From CAYGKP01 sp964350605 (GTDB taxonomy: Bacteria > Bacteroidota > Bacteroidia > Cytophagales > JAAEPT01), in contig CAYGKP010000142.1 of the NCBI GenBank assembly GCA_964350605.1, forward strand, positions 1 through 6,767: DNA of 6,767 nucleotides, in the 5' to 3' direction. The stretch's first letter is position 1. The number at the start of each line of letters is the position of its first letter. This document shows, one piece after another, positions 1 to 6,648 of the stretch. A program made the position numbers and the translations under genes. Under the pieces are notes generated by a model. That model was not told where the DNA came from, did no database searches, and saw nothing but the letters and a program-made list of their open reading frames with translations.

Positions 1-1844
1 GGGTGGAAGCCCTTGACGTGCTGGGCGAAATCTCGCTGACCGGCCATTTGGAGCGCGCAGAGCGCCTGAAGAAGATCGCTGATGTGACCTGTCAAGGCAT
101 GGAAGGCGCGTGTTCGTTCGCCGATTCCTTGCGCCAACGCATTGACTTGCTGGAAGCACATAAGGATCATTTGGGCGAGCTAGTGACCCGCCTGAAGGAG
201 CAAATCTCCGACTCGATCGAGCGGAACGCGGCTTTTTTTGAGGAGTTCTCCGAGCAGATCCTGATTGTCTCCTCAGGCTTCAAAGAATTCATCGTGCCCA
301 TCGTGACCCCCTTCGGCGTGAAGGAAGAGAACGTTTACGCGAACACCTTCCACTACGACCAGGACGGTAAGATCATCGGCTACGACACCGAGAACCCTCT
401 CTCTCGTGATGGCGGGAAAGTAGAACTCCTCAAGAACCTGGGCCTGAAAGGCGACATCTACGTGATCGGCGACGGGTATACCGACTACGAGATGCGTGGT
501 GCAGGCTTGGCCAACAAGTTTTACGCCTTCACCGAGAACATTGCGCGCGAATCGGTCGTTGCGAAGGCCGACCACGTGGCCCCCAGCTTCGAGGAGTTCC
601 TGTTCACCAATAAACTGCCCATGGCCCTCTCCTACCCCAAGAACCGCATCAAAGTGCTGCTGCTAGAAGGCGTGCACCCCGACGCGATGCAGATGTTCGA
701 GGACGAAGGCTTCTCGGTCGAATTGCACCAAGGGGCGATGGACGAGGAGGAGTTGTGCGAGAAGATCAAAGGGGTTTCCATCCTGGGCATTCGCTCGAAG
801 ACGAACGTCACCGCCAAGGTGCTCGAAAATGCCAACCGCTTGATGGCCATCGGTGCCTTCTGTATCGGCACCAACCAAATCGACCTGAAGGAGGCCCTCA
901 AGAAGGGCATCGCCGTCTTCAACGCGCCTTACTCGAACACCCGTTCGGTGGCCGAACTGGCCATTGGCGAGATCGTCATGCTGATGCGCGCCATCCCCTC
1001 GAAGAGCGAGCGGATGCACCAGGGCGAGTGGTTCAAGTCGGCCAAGAACAGCTATGAGGTCCGCCGCAAGAAGCTCGGCATCATCGGCTACGGCAACATC
1101 GGGGTCCAGCTCTCGGTCCTGGCCGAGGCGATGGGCATGGAGGTTTACTTCTATGACGTGGTCGACAAAATGCCCGTCGGCACCGCCAAGAAGTGCCGTT
1201 CGATGAACGAGCTATTGGAAGCCTCGGACGTGGTTTCGCTGCATGTCGATGGTCGCCCCTCGAACAAGAATTTCTTCGGCAAAACAGAATTCGACCGCAT
1301 GAAGAAGGGCAGCTACTTCCTGAACCTCGCCCGTGGCCACGTGGTCGAAATCGAAGCGCTGGTCGAGAACCTCAAGTCGGGCAAGCTGCTCGGCGCCGGG
1401 GTCGACGTGTTCCCCAAGGAGCCGAAAACCAACGACGAAGCGTTCGATAGCGAGTTGTCTGGCCTGCCGAACGTCATCCTCACCCCTCACATCGGTGGCA
1501 GCACCGCCGAGGCGCAGGAGCACATTGGCCACTTCGTGCCCGGCAAGCTGATGGGTTACATCAACACCGGCAGCACCGACACCTCGGTGAACTTCCCCAA
1601 CCTTCAGTTGCCGACCCTGCGCAACGCGCACCGCTTGATCCACATCCACCAGAACCGCCCAGGCATCCTCGCCAAGCTGAACGAAGCGATGGCCCGCCAC
1701 GGCTGCAACATCCTCGGGCAGTACCTGAAAACCGAAGAAGGCGTGGGCTACACGATCCTCGATGTGGACAAAGGTTATTCGCCCGAACTGCTCGACGAAC
1801 TGCGCGCGCTGGAGGGAACCATCAAGTTCCGCGTCCTCTATTAG
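1..1844 (+). CDS. serA: Fused phosphoserine phosphatase (SerB-like HAD) - D-3-phosphoglycerate dehydrogenase (SerA), 5' partial
   Basis: Predicted to catalyse the first and last steps of serine synthesis in one cytoplasmic chain: NAD-dependent oxidation of 3-phosphoglycerate and dephosphorylation of phosphoserine. Residues are numbered from the GTG at position 3. Residues 1-200 are a HAD phosphatase of SerB type: a cap segment (33-55), motif II around S90 in VSSGF, motif III Lys K139, and motif IV GDGYTD with D157 and D161. Residues ~215-613 align closely with E. coli SerA as I remember it: substrate loop GAFCIGTNQ (284-292), Rossmann GYGNIG (362-367), catalytic R444, E473 and H496, and an ACT domain (~540-613). 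ACT residues H549, N551 and N569 match E. coli serine-binding H344, N346 and N364, so serine feedback inhibition is plausible. The GTG at 3 is unlikely to be the real start: the sequence opens at VEALD, just after where the HAD nucleophile motif DxDST should be, so roughly 15-20 residues lie outside the window. The fusion is certain from the continuous frame; dual activity is inferred. Confidence 0.93.
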   Translation, partial: VEALDVLGEISLTGHLERAERLKKIADVTCQGMEGACSFADSLRQRIDLLEAHKDHLGELVTRLKEQISDSIERNAAFFEEFSEQILIVSSGFKEFIVPIVTPFGVKEENVYANTFHYDQDGKIIGYDTENPLSRDGGKVELLKNLGLKGDIYVIGDGYTDYEMRGAGLANKFYAFTENIARESVVAKADHVAPSFEEFLFTNKLPMALSYPKNRIKVLLLEGVHPDAMQMFEDEGFSVELHQGAMDEEELCEKIKGVSILGIRSKTNVTAKVLENANRLMAIGAFCIGTNQIDLKEALKKGIAVFNAPYSNTRSVAELAIGEIVMLMRAIPSKSERMHQGEWFKSAKNSYEVRRKKLGIIGYGNIGVQLSVLAEAMGMEVYFYDVVDKMPVGTAKKCRSMNELLEASDVVSLHVDGRPSNKNFFGKTEFDRMKKGSYFLNLARGHVVEIEALVENLKSGKLLGAGVDVFPKEPKTNDEAFDSELSGLPNVILTPHIGGSTAEAQEHIGHFVPGKLMGYINTGSTDTSVNFPNLQLPTLRNAHRLIHIHQNRPGILAKLNEAMARHGCNILGQYLKTEEGVGYTILDVDKGYSPELLDELRALEGTIKFRVLY

Positions 1845-1872
1845 AGGCGAAGCGACCCGCGGGCTATCTTTG
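1841..1872 (+). promoter_or_regulatory. Candidate Bacteroidota-type promoter for the serC-like gene
   Basis: TATCTTTG at 1865-1872 matches the Bacteroidota -7 consensus TAnnTTTG exactly. A weak -33-like TTAG (1841-1844) lies about 20 bases upstream and overlaps the stop codon of the preceding gene. The element ends only 4 bases before the ATG at 1877, so transcription from it would start at or very near the initiation codon and give a leaderless or nearly leaderless mRNA. An exact 6-of-6 match directly before a gene is suggestive, but chance occurrence is possible and the -33 box is poor. Read-through from the upstream serine gene could also express the downstream gene. Confidence 0.5.
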
Positions 1873-1876
1873 GGCC

Positions 1877-2959
1877 ATGATCTACCTGACCCCCGGCCCC
1901 ACCCAGCTCTATCCCGGTTTAGAAGAGGCGATGCTTGACTGCTTGCGCCGCGATGTGGGCAGCATCTCGCACCGCAGCGGGGCGTTTCAGAAGATCTACG
2001 CCGAGACCGAAAACAACCTGCGCACGCTGCTCGGCCTGCCCGAGGACTGGCACGTCCTGTTTCTGCCCTCGGCCACCGAGGCCTGGGAGCGCATTCCCCG
2101 CTCGCTGGTGTTGCGTCGTTCGGACCATTTAGTCTGCGGGGCCTTCTCAAAGAAGTTCTACGAATTCGCCGTTGGCTTGGGCCTGGAAGTCGGCAAGTGG
2201 GAAGCCCCTACCGGCCAAGGCGTTACGCCCTTGATGGTGCAAGCGCCGAAAGAGACTGAACTGCTGGCGATTACCCACAACGAAACCAGCACCGGCGTAC
2301 AGTGCCCCGCCCTGGACATCACGAAGCTCAGCGAAGCCTATCCCCACGCCCTGGTTGCCGTCGATGCCGTCTCGTCGCTGCCCTACCCGGCTTTTGACTA
2401 CCACGCCATCGACACGGCCTTCTTCTCGGTCCAGAAGTGTTTCGGCCTCCCTGCCGGACTGGGTGTCTGGCTCGTGGGTCCCCGCGCGGTCGAGAAAGCG
2501 GAAAAGTTGCAGTCGGTCGGCCACAACCCCGGCCCGCACCACAACCTGCTGTCCTTGGTCAAAATGGCGAAGAAGCACCAAAACCCGAACACGCCGAACG
2601 TGCTGGGCATCGACCTATTGGGCTACGTCACCGCCGCCATGCTGCGCAAAGGCATCGACACCATCCGGACCGAGACCGAACTGAAGGCCAAGCTGCTCTA
2701 CGACTTCGCTTCGAAGAGCGACGTGTTCACGCCCTCGGTCGCGGTGGAAGCCCACCGTTCGCGGACGGTGGTGGTACTCGACACCAAGCTGTCATCGGCC
2801 AAGGTCAACGAACTGCTCGAACCCTTCGGGATGAAAGTCGGCTCCGGCTATGGCGACAAGAAGGATTCGCAATTGCGCATCGCCAACTTCCCGATGCACT
2901 CGGTGGAAACCATCGAGGCGCTCTGCCAACAACTCCAGATTCAACAGGCCTACGCCTAA
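1877..2959 (+). CDS. serC: Class-V PLP aminotransferase, probable phosphoserine aminotransferase (SerC role)
   Basis: Likely converts 3-phosphohydroxypyruvate plus glutamate to phosphoserine and 2-oxoglutarate, the middle step of serine synthesis. The protein has 360 residues, the usual size for SerC. Visible features are an N-terminal TPGPTQLYP (5-13), SHRSGAF (31-37, like the SHR motif of SerC), THNETSTGV (133-141, like the NET motif of SerC), D163 in AVDAVSS to hold the PLP ring nitrogen, and the Schiff-base lysine K187 in FFSVQKCFGLPAG. A C-terminal LRIANFP (333-339) resembles the SerC region that carries a phosphate or carboxylate-binding Arg. The opening TPGPT also recalls alanine-glyoxylate and related class-V transaminases, so motifs alone do not settle the substrate. 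Its position 32 bp after the SerB-SerA fusion is the strongest argument for SerC. The ATG at 1877 fits the family N-terminus; no Shine-Dalgarno is seen. Confidence 0.85.
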   Translation: MIYLTPGPTQLYPGLEEAMLDCLRRDVGSISHRSGAFQKIYAETENNLRTLLGLPEDWHVLFLPSATEAWERIPRSLVLRRSDHLVCGAFSKKFYEFAVGLGLEVGKWEAPTGQGVTPLMVQAPKETELLAITHNETSTGVQCPALDITKLSEAYPHALVAVDAVSSLPYPAFDYHAIDTAFFSVQKCFGLPAGLGVWLVGPRAVEKAEKLQSVGHNPGPHHNLLSLVKMAKKHQNPNTPNVLGIDLLGYVTAAMLRKGIDTIRTETELKAKLLYDFASKSDVFTPSVAVEAHRSRTVVVLDTKLSSAKVNELLEPFGMKVGSGYGDKKDSQLRIANFPMHSVETIEALCQQLQIQQAYA

Positions 2960-2975
2960 CCTTTTCCCCTTTTTT

Positions 2976-3503
2976 ATGAAGAAGCTCCTCCCCCTTCTGC
3001 TCCTGCTTGCCCTCCCCTTTGCCCTGAAAGCCCAAGGCCACACCGCCGAATACACTTGGTTCAAGAAGCAAGGCTACTCGGGTGTGACCGACTACACAGG
3101 CTGGGGTCTGGCGGGCGAGTTCAACTACATCGACGGCTCGTCGTTCACCGGGCTGGGGATCGGGAAAACCGTGAACCATGGCCAGCATCATCATATCGTA
3201 TCGCTGACCTACCAAGTACCGTTCGACGCGCCGTTCGAGGCCCACGGGGTGAACCTGAAGTACGACTACATGCCCCTCGACTTTTTGGGCGTAAGCGCTT
3301 CGACCTTTGGGACGTACGACGAAGAGGGCATCGATCTGATGCTCATCCCCCAAGTGCACGTTGGCTTTAAGACCTGGGTCGACGTAGGGGTTGGCTACAG
3401 CTTCCTGGCGATGAACGAGGGCACAACAGGTGCTGAGGGCCTTGTGATTTCCGGCAACCTGTTCTTTCCCATTGCGACCAAGGCGCTGGGGTCGCGGCGG
3501 TAG
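2976..3503 (+). CDS. Predicted exported beta-rich (outer membrane-type) protein, unknown function
   Basis: Not recognised as a named family. The protein has 175 residues. The chosen ATG at 2976 begins a clear signal peptide: MKK, a leucine-rich core (4-17), and a likely cleavage after A19 in LKA-Q, so it is exported across the inner membrane. The longer in-frame opening at 2850 would lie inside the aminotransferase gene and bury the signal peptide, so I rejected it. The mature part has alternating short beta-prone stretches with glycines and aromatics (GWGLAGEFNYI, SFTGLGIGKTV, HHIVSLTYQV, VNLKYDYMPL, LMLIPQVHVGF, WVDVGVGYSFL, LVISGNLFF), which would suit a small beta-barrel. It does not end in the C-terminal aromatic typical of many outer-membrane barrels; after LFFP comes a basic tail ending SRR. 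It starts 16 bp after the serC-like gene in a T/C-rich spacer without a Shine-Dalgarno and is probably cotranscribed with it. Confidence 0.8.
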   Translation: MKKLLPLLLLLALPFALKAQGHTAEYTWFKKQGYSGVTDYTGWGLAGEFNYIDGSSFTGLGIGKTVNHGQHHHIVSLTYQVPFDAPFEAHGVNLKYDYMPLDFLGVSASTFGTYDEEGIDLMLIPQVHVGFKTWVDVGVGYSFLAMNEGTTGAEGLVISGNLFFPIATKALGSRR

Positions 3504-3505
3504 CC

Positions 3506-4171
3506 CTACTCCTTCGGGCCCTTCGCTCGAAGCTCCCTCACCGCATCCTTCCCGATCCAGCGAGCGGTTTTGTCGTCGCTGACGGCCAGCTTTTCGGCCA
3601 GTTCAAGGCAGGGCGCGTAAAGCTCATTGCGCTTCTTCCCCAACTCCCGAATCGCCCAGTTGATGGCCTTCTTCGGAAAGTTGCGTGGGTCGGTGGCGTT
3701 CTCTTCGAGTAGGGGGAGGTACTTCAGGAAATACTCGTCGGGCAGCTTCTTGTGCTTCATCGAAGCGGTGATGAGTAGCACGTAGCCGCAACGGCGGACG
3801 TACTCCCGCTCATCGCGGGCCCAAGGCACGATCAGACTCTCCCAGAAGTCGGTTTTAACCAGCGAGTCGCACAGCACCTCGCACAGCGGCCAGGCGTCGA
3901 TCTCGGCGACCCAATAGTTCGCCAGCGCTGCGTCCATGCGCTTCGGATCGGCGATCATCCCCGCAAGTAAGCGGGCCTCCAGTATCTCTGTCTCCCAAAG
4001 GGAAATCGCGAGGTCGTGGTCCTTCTTGTGTGACTTCGCGATCTCACGGATAGCAGGCATCCGCACACCCAAGGCCCTGTCGGTCGGAATGCCGAAGCCG
4101 GCTTGCTTTTGCTTGTACTCCGGCTCGGCGCGCAGGGAAAGCTGGTCGATCAGTTGCTGCGCGGTGGCCAT
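3506..4171 (-). CDS. DNA alkylation repair protein, AlkD-like HEAT-repeat family
   Basis: Predicted cytoplasmic DNA repair protein related to AlkD glycosylases, which excise positively charged alkylated bases such as 7-methylguanine and 3-methyladenine. The 221-residue length fits the family. The sequence is almost wholly helical and ordered like its HEAT-like repeats: GVRMPAIREIAK (35-46), W59 and EARLLA (65-70), the family-typical Asp-Trp region IDAWPLCEVLCDSL (91-104), EYVRRCGYVLL (123-133), FPKKAINWAIRELGKK (165-180) and TARWIGKDAVREL (202-214). The NWAIR..GK and ARWIGKDA segments are the most recognisable. I cannot confirm the catalytic Asp by eye, and some members of this family are not active glycosylases. 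The ATG at 4171 is chosen because the next Met (38) would remove the first helices. There is no Shine-Dalgarno; the start lies only 11 bp past the T-tract of the terminator of the upstream gene. The 3' end is 2 bp from the convergent gene. Confidence 0.85.
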   Translation of the reverse strand: MATAQQLIDQLSLRAEPEYKQKQAGFGIPTDRALGVRMPAIREIAKSHKKDHDLAISLWETEILEARLLAGMIADPKRMDAALANYWVAEIDAWPLCEVLCDSLVKTDFWESLIVPWARDEREYVRRCGYVLLITASMKHKKLPDEYFLKYLPLLEENATDPRNFPKKAINWAIRELGKKRNELYAPCLELAEKLAVSDDKTARWIGKDAVRELRAKGPKE

Positions 4172-4182
4172 AGCTTAATGAG

Positions 4183-4213
4183 AAAAAAAAGAGCCCCCAA
4201 AATGGGGGCTCTT
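4183..4213 (-). terminator. Strong intrinsic terminator of the secreted-protein gene
   Basis: On the - strand, a perfect 10-bp stem AAGAGCCCCC / GGGGGCTCTT closes a 5-base ATTTT loop (stem 4189-4198 with 4204-4213) and is followed by an uninterrupted run of eight T (4183-4190, of which two pair in the stem). It starts 18 bp after the stop codon of the gene ending at 4232, so it should terminate that gene. The reverse direction lacks a T-run after the stem (TATGTATC follows), so it is a one-way terminator. Confidence 0.93.
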
Positions 4214-4231
4214 ATGTATCGCCTGTTGATG

Positions 4232-5236
4232 CTATTCGAATTTTTCGCAGACCTTGGGAATCTGGTTGATCGACTCGTGATGCAGGTAGATGCTCCGCAT
4301 TTCCTTGTTGAAACCAAGTAGGCCCATCTTCACACCACCCATCGCGCCGATGTTGCGCGAAATTGGATCGAAAGCCGCATCGCCGTAGTAGTCTTTGGAA
4401 GTGGAGGCAAATGCCGTGACCATTCCGCCGATGGCCATGCCACCAGGAATGATCTGGGAGGTCACACGCAGGTAGGGAAAGGTCGCCATGACCAGTACAC
4501 CCTCCTCTTTGTCGTTCCAGGCACGCTCGGCACGCTCGGTGCTCACGACCTCGAAAGGCATCGTGCACAGCTTAGCATCGAAGTCCTCATGGAGCAATTT
4601 TTCATCCAACAAGAGTGTCTTGCCTTCAATTTGGCAACCGCCCATCGAGGCCGCCAAGATCTCCTTGCGGCTTTTGCCAATTGCATCGAAGTTGCTCTTG
4701 AAGAGCCCCATGGTCATCTCGAAGTCCATCGGGCTGAACGACCAATCCTTTCGCGCCAAATAGTTGATGAAAGGAATGCCGAAGATGGGCATGCGTTGCT
4801 TCTTATCCTCGCTCAAATGAATGCGCAACAGCAGCATCCCACTGCGGGGCATCTCATCAAAAACGATGATGGTATGAGTCTTGGCCTTCTTTTTGAATTG
4901 CGCCTCGACCTCGCTTATTGGGATGATCTTTTCGACTCCCTTGGGGAAGTAGTCGTTGAAAACGTCTTTATTCTCAGTGACTGTCGCGATAAGGGAGTTA
5001 ATGTAGTTGGTGTAGTCTTCGACAGCACCGGGGTGGTCTTTCTCTTCCTTTTCAAGAGCCTTGAGCAAGTCTTTGTCAAGCTCAGGGAGCGCAATGATCA
5101 CCGGACGGGCAACCATCTTGTCGCGCATCTTTTTGGGTGTAATGATGAACGTAGACTGAGTGCCCGAAGATTGAGCCTTTGTAGCCAAGGGGCTCAACAG
5201 GAGTGCCAAAAGTGGCAGAAGAAGAAAGCGTTTCAT
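4232..5236 (-). CDS. Predicted secreted protein of unknown function (334 aa)
   Basis: I do not recognise this protein. The ATG at 5236 is chosen because it starts a signal peptide: MKR, a leucine-rich core (4-17), and a probable cleavage after A21 in TKA-Q. An in-frame ATG 19 codons upstream would put charged residues before it and lies upstream of the inverted repeat, so it is unlikely. The mature protein begins with a short Ser/Thr-rich linker, then a Lys/Glu-rich, mostly helical part (about 50-120), a beta-prone stretch HTIIVFDEMPRSGMLLLRIHL (121-141), and a moderately hydrophobic glycine-rich segment IIPGGMAIGGMVTAFAS (262-278) that might touch a membrane but is weak for a true transmembrane helix. 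There is no second membrane span and no catalytic motif I know. Three cysteines (201, 224, 330) remain in the mature part. G+C is lower than in the neighbouring enzymes. The gene is followed by its own terminator, and a palindrome sits before it, suggesting a separate transcription unit. Confidence 0.82.
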   Translation of the reverse strand: MKRFLLLPLLALLLSPLATKAQSSGTQSTFIITPKKMRDKMVARPVIIALPELDKDLLKALEKEEKDHPGAVEDYTNYINSLIATVTENKDVFNDYFPKGVEKIIPISEVEAQFKKKAKTHTIIVFDEMPRSGMLLLRIHLSEDKKQRMPIFGIPFINYLARKDWSFSPMDFEMTMGLFKSNFDAIGKSRKEILAASMGGCQIEGKTLLLDEKLLHEDFDAKLCTMPFEVVSTERAERAWNDKEEGVLVMATFPYLRVTSQIIPGGMAIGGMVTAFASTSKDYYGDAAFDPISRNIGAMGGVKMGLLGFNKEMRSIYLHHESINQIPKVCEKFE

Positions 5237-5255
5237 GGGAGATAGTTTGGTTTTT

Positions 5256-5278
5256 GATTCGCTTAAAATAAGTGAATC
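5256..5278 (-). promoter_or_regulatory. Inverted repeat upstream of the secreted-protein gene (candidate operator or 5' UTR hairpin)
   Basis: Two 10-base arms, GATTCGCTTA (5256-5265) and TAAGTGAATC (5269-5278), are inverted with a 3-base AAA spacer and one non-Watson-Crick position (5261 opposite 5273). Its edge lies 19 bases upstream of the ATG at 5236. No T-run follows on the - strand, so it is not an obvious terminator. The near-symmetry would suit a dimeric regulator site, or a leader hairpin if transcription starts further upstream. No convincing TAnnTTTG is seen in this 86-bp gap. The role is inferred. Confidence 0.4.
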
Positions 5279-5322
5279 GCCAATACCATCCACATTGGGA
5301 ACCTATAAAAAAACAGACAGTT

Positions 5323-6642
5323 TTAAGCCGTCACCGCCACCGCACTTGCGCAGTAGACCTTGATCGCCTCGCGAATCTTGCTGAAGGTGTCGAGCAAGAG
5401 CTCCTCGTTCTCTTCCAGCAGCGTGACGCGGAAGCCCTCCAGCGGGCAATGGAACGAACTGAGCGGCACCACGCAAACCCCCTTCGCGGCGAGCAGGTAG
5501 TAGACAAACCGCTTGTCGTTGCGCATGGGCCCAGCGGTCCATTCCTCCACCAACCCTTGAATCTTTGGGTCGGCAATGGGCAAGGTCTGCCATTCCTTCA
5601 AGACACCGGGCTTGAAGACGATGGTGTTGTAGAACGCGCCGGTCGTCTCGTTGAAATAGACTTCGTCCATGTCGCCGAGCAGTTCAGCAACCAGCTTCGC
5701 CCGGCGACCGATTTGGGCGTTGCGTTCCTTCTGATAGGCGGGAAACTCGGGGTGCGAGAAGATCTTCGGAATGGCCTTCTGGGGCAAGGTGGTCGAGCAG
5801 ACCTCGATCATCTTGGCCTCGAACAGGGTCTTGCAGAGGCGGTCGAATTCTTCGTCCACCTCACGATTGTAGAACTCCATCCAGCCACAGCGCGAACCGG
5901 GCCAGGGCAATTCCTTGCTGATGCCCTTCATCGAAATACCGGGCACATCGCCGATGTACTCGGAGAGCTGCCACGCCTTCGCGCCGTTGTAGGTGATGCC
6001 CGTGTAAATCTCATCGGCAATCAGGAACAGGTTGTACTCCCGCGCCAGCTCGACGATCTGATCGAGGATTTCGCGCGGGTAGACCATGCCCGTCGGGTTG
6101 TCGGGGTTGATGATCAAAATGCCCGTGATGTTCGGGTTGTACTTGATCTTCATCTCCAGGTCGGCCATGTCCGGGTACCACTTGTTGGCCGGATCAAGTT
6201 TGTAGGTCAACGACTGCTTGGACGCATGCGCCGCCTCCGCCGAGGAGTGCGTCGAATAGGCAGGCGAAGGACCAATCACCCGCGTGAAGGGGTGCAAGAA
6301 CTGATAGACCTTGGCAATGGCGTCGCCCAGGCCGTTGAAGAACAGGACGTCCTCATAGTCAATCTGCACACCACCCAAGGCGTTGTTGCGCTCGGCCAAG
6401 AACTTGCGCGTCGCCGTTTCCCCCCGCGAGTGGGTGTAGCCATAGGTCGTGTCTAGCGCCACCAAATCGGTCACGATCGCCTTCATCCACACGGGAATCT
6501 TGGCGTTCTTCTGGATCGGATCGCCAATGTTCTCGTAGGCCACAGGATGTCCTAGGGCCTCAAGAGCTTCGGCCTTTTGTACAATGCCGCGGATCTCGTA
6601 GTCGAGCTCCTTGGCCCCGTCGTTGAGCAGGGGGTTACGCAT
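5323..6642 (-). CDS. PLP-dependent aminotransferase, class I/II (fold type I)
   Basis: Predicted cytoplasmic transaminase moving an amino group between an amino acid and a 2-oxo acid. With the ATG at 6642 it has 439 residues, a little longer than typical class I/II members. Visible landmarks are GYTHSRGETATRKFLAER (68-85, the family's substrate/cofactor entry region), NPDNPTG (179-185, N182 contacts PLP), ADEIYTGITY (209-218, D210 pairs with the pyridine nitrogen), the Schiff-base lysine K243 in GISKELPWPGSRCGW (240-254), and a C-terminal GFRVTLL with R405, the likely carboxylate-binding arginine. All expected catalytic residues are present. The specific substrate is not evident; an alanine or aspartate-type transaminase is possible. 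A TTG 9 bases upstream (6651) is in frame, but it forms the end of a promoter-like element, so ATG is preferred. It ends 86 bp before the secreted-protein gene and has an Ala/Val-rich C-terminal tail. Confidence 0.9.
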   Translation of the reverse strand: MRNPLLNDGAKELDYEIRGIVQKAEALEALGHPVAYENIGDPIQKNAKIPVWMKAIVTDLVALDTTYGYTHSRGETATRKFLAERNNALGGVQIDYEDVLFFNGLGDAIAKVYQFLHPFTRVIGPSPAYSTHSSAEAAHASKQSLTYKLDPANKWYPDMADLEMKIKYNPNITGILIINPDNPTGMVYPREILDQIVELAREYNLFLIADEIYTGITYNGAKAWQLSEYIGDVPGISMKGISKELPWPGSRCGWMEFYNREVDEEFDRLCKTLFEAKMIEVCSTTLPQKAIPKIFSHPEFPAYQKERNAQIGRRAKLVAELLGDMDEVYFNETTGAFYNTIVFKPGVLKEWQTLPIADPKIQGLVEEWTAGPMRNDKRFVYYLLAAKGVCVVPLSSFHCPLEGFRVTLLEENEELLLDTFSKIREAIKVYCASAVAVTA

Positions 6643-6648
6643 AGGGCG

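Noticed and set aside
1856..1863. CCCGCGGG palindrome between the two serine genes as a terminator
   Set aside because: It has no loop and no following T-run, so it cannot act as an intrinsic terminator.
1212..2150. 312-residue - strand open frame opposite the serine genes
   Set aside because: It is antisense to two well-identified enzymes, rich in Arg/Ala/Gly as expected of a shadow frame in GC-rich DNA, and has no recognisable domain.
2850..2975. Upstream in-frame extension of the exported-protein gene
   Set aside because: It overlaps the end of the aminotransferase gene in another frame and would bury the signal peptide that starts at the ATG at 2976.
4589..5245. 218-residue + strand open frame opposite the secreted-protein gene
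   Set aside because: The - strand frame has a signal peptide, a terminator and a coherent sequence; the + frame has no start context or recognisable domain.
5307..5324. Possible terminator after the aminotransferase gene: 5-bp stem AAAAC/GTTTT with a run of T on the - strand
   Set aside because: The stem is short, almost all A-T and overlaps the stop codon, so it is too weak to call although the seven-T run is suggestive.
5272..6456. 394-residue + strand open frame opposite the aminotransferase
   Set aside because: It mirrors the codon structure of the - strand aminotransferase, whose motifs are complete; the frame has no family features.
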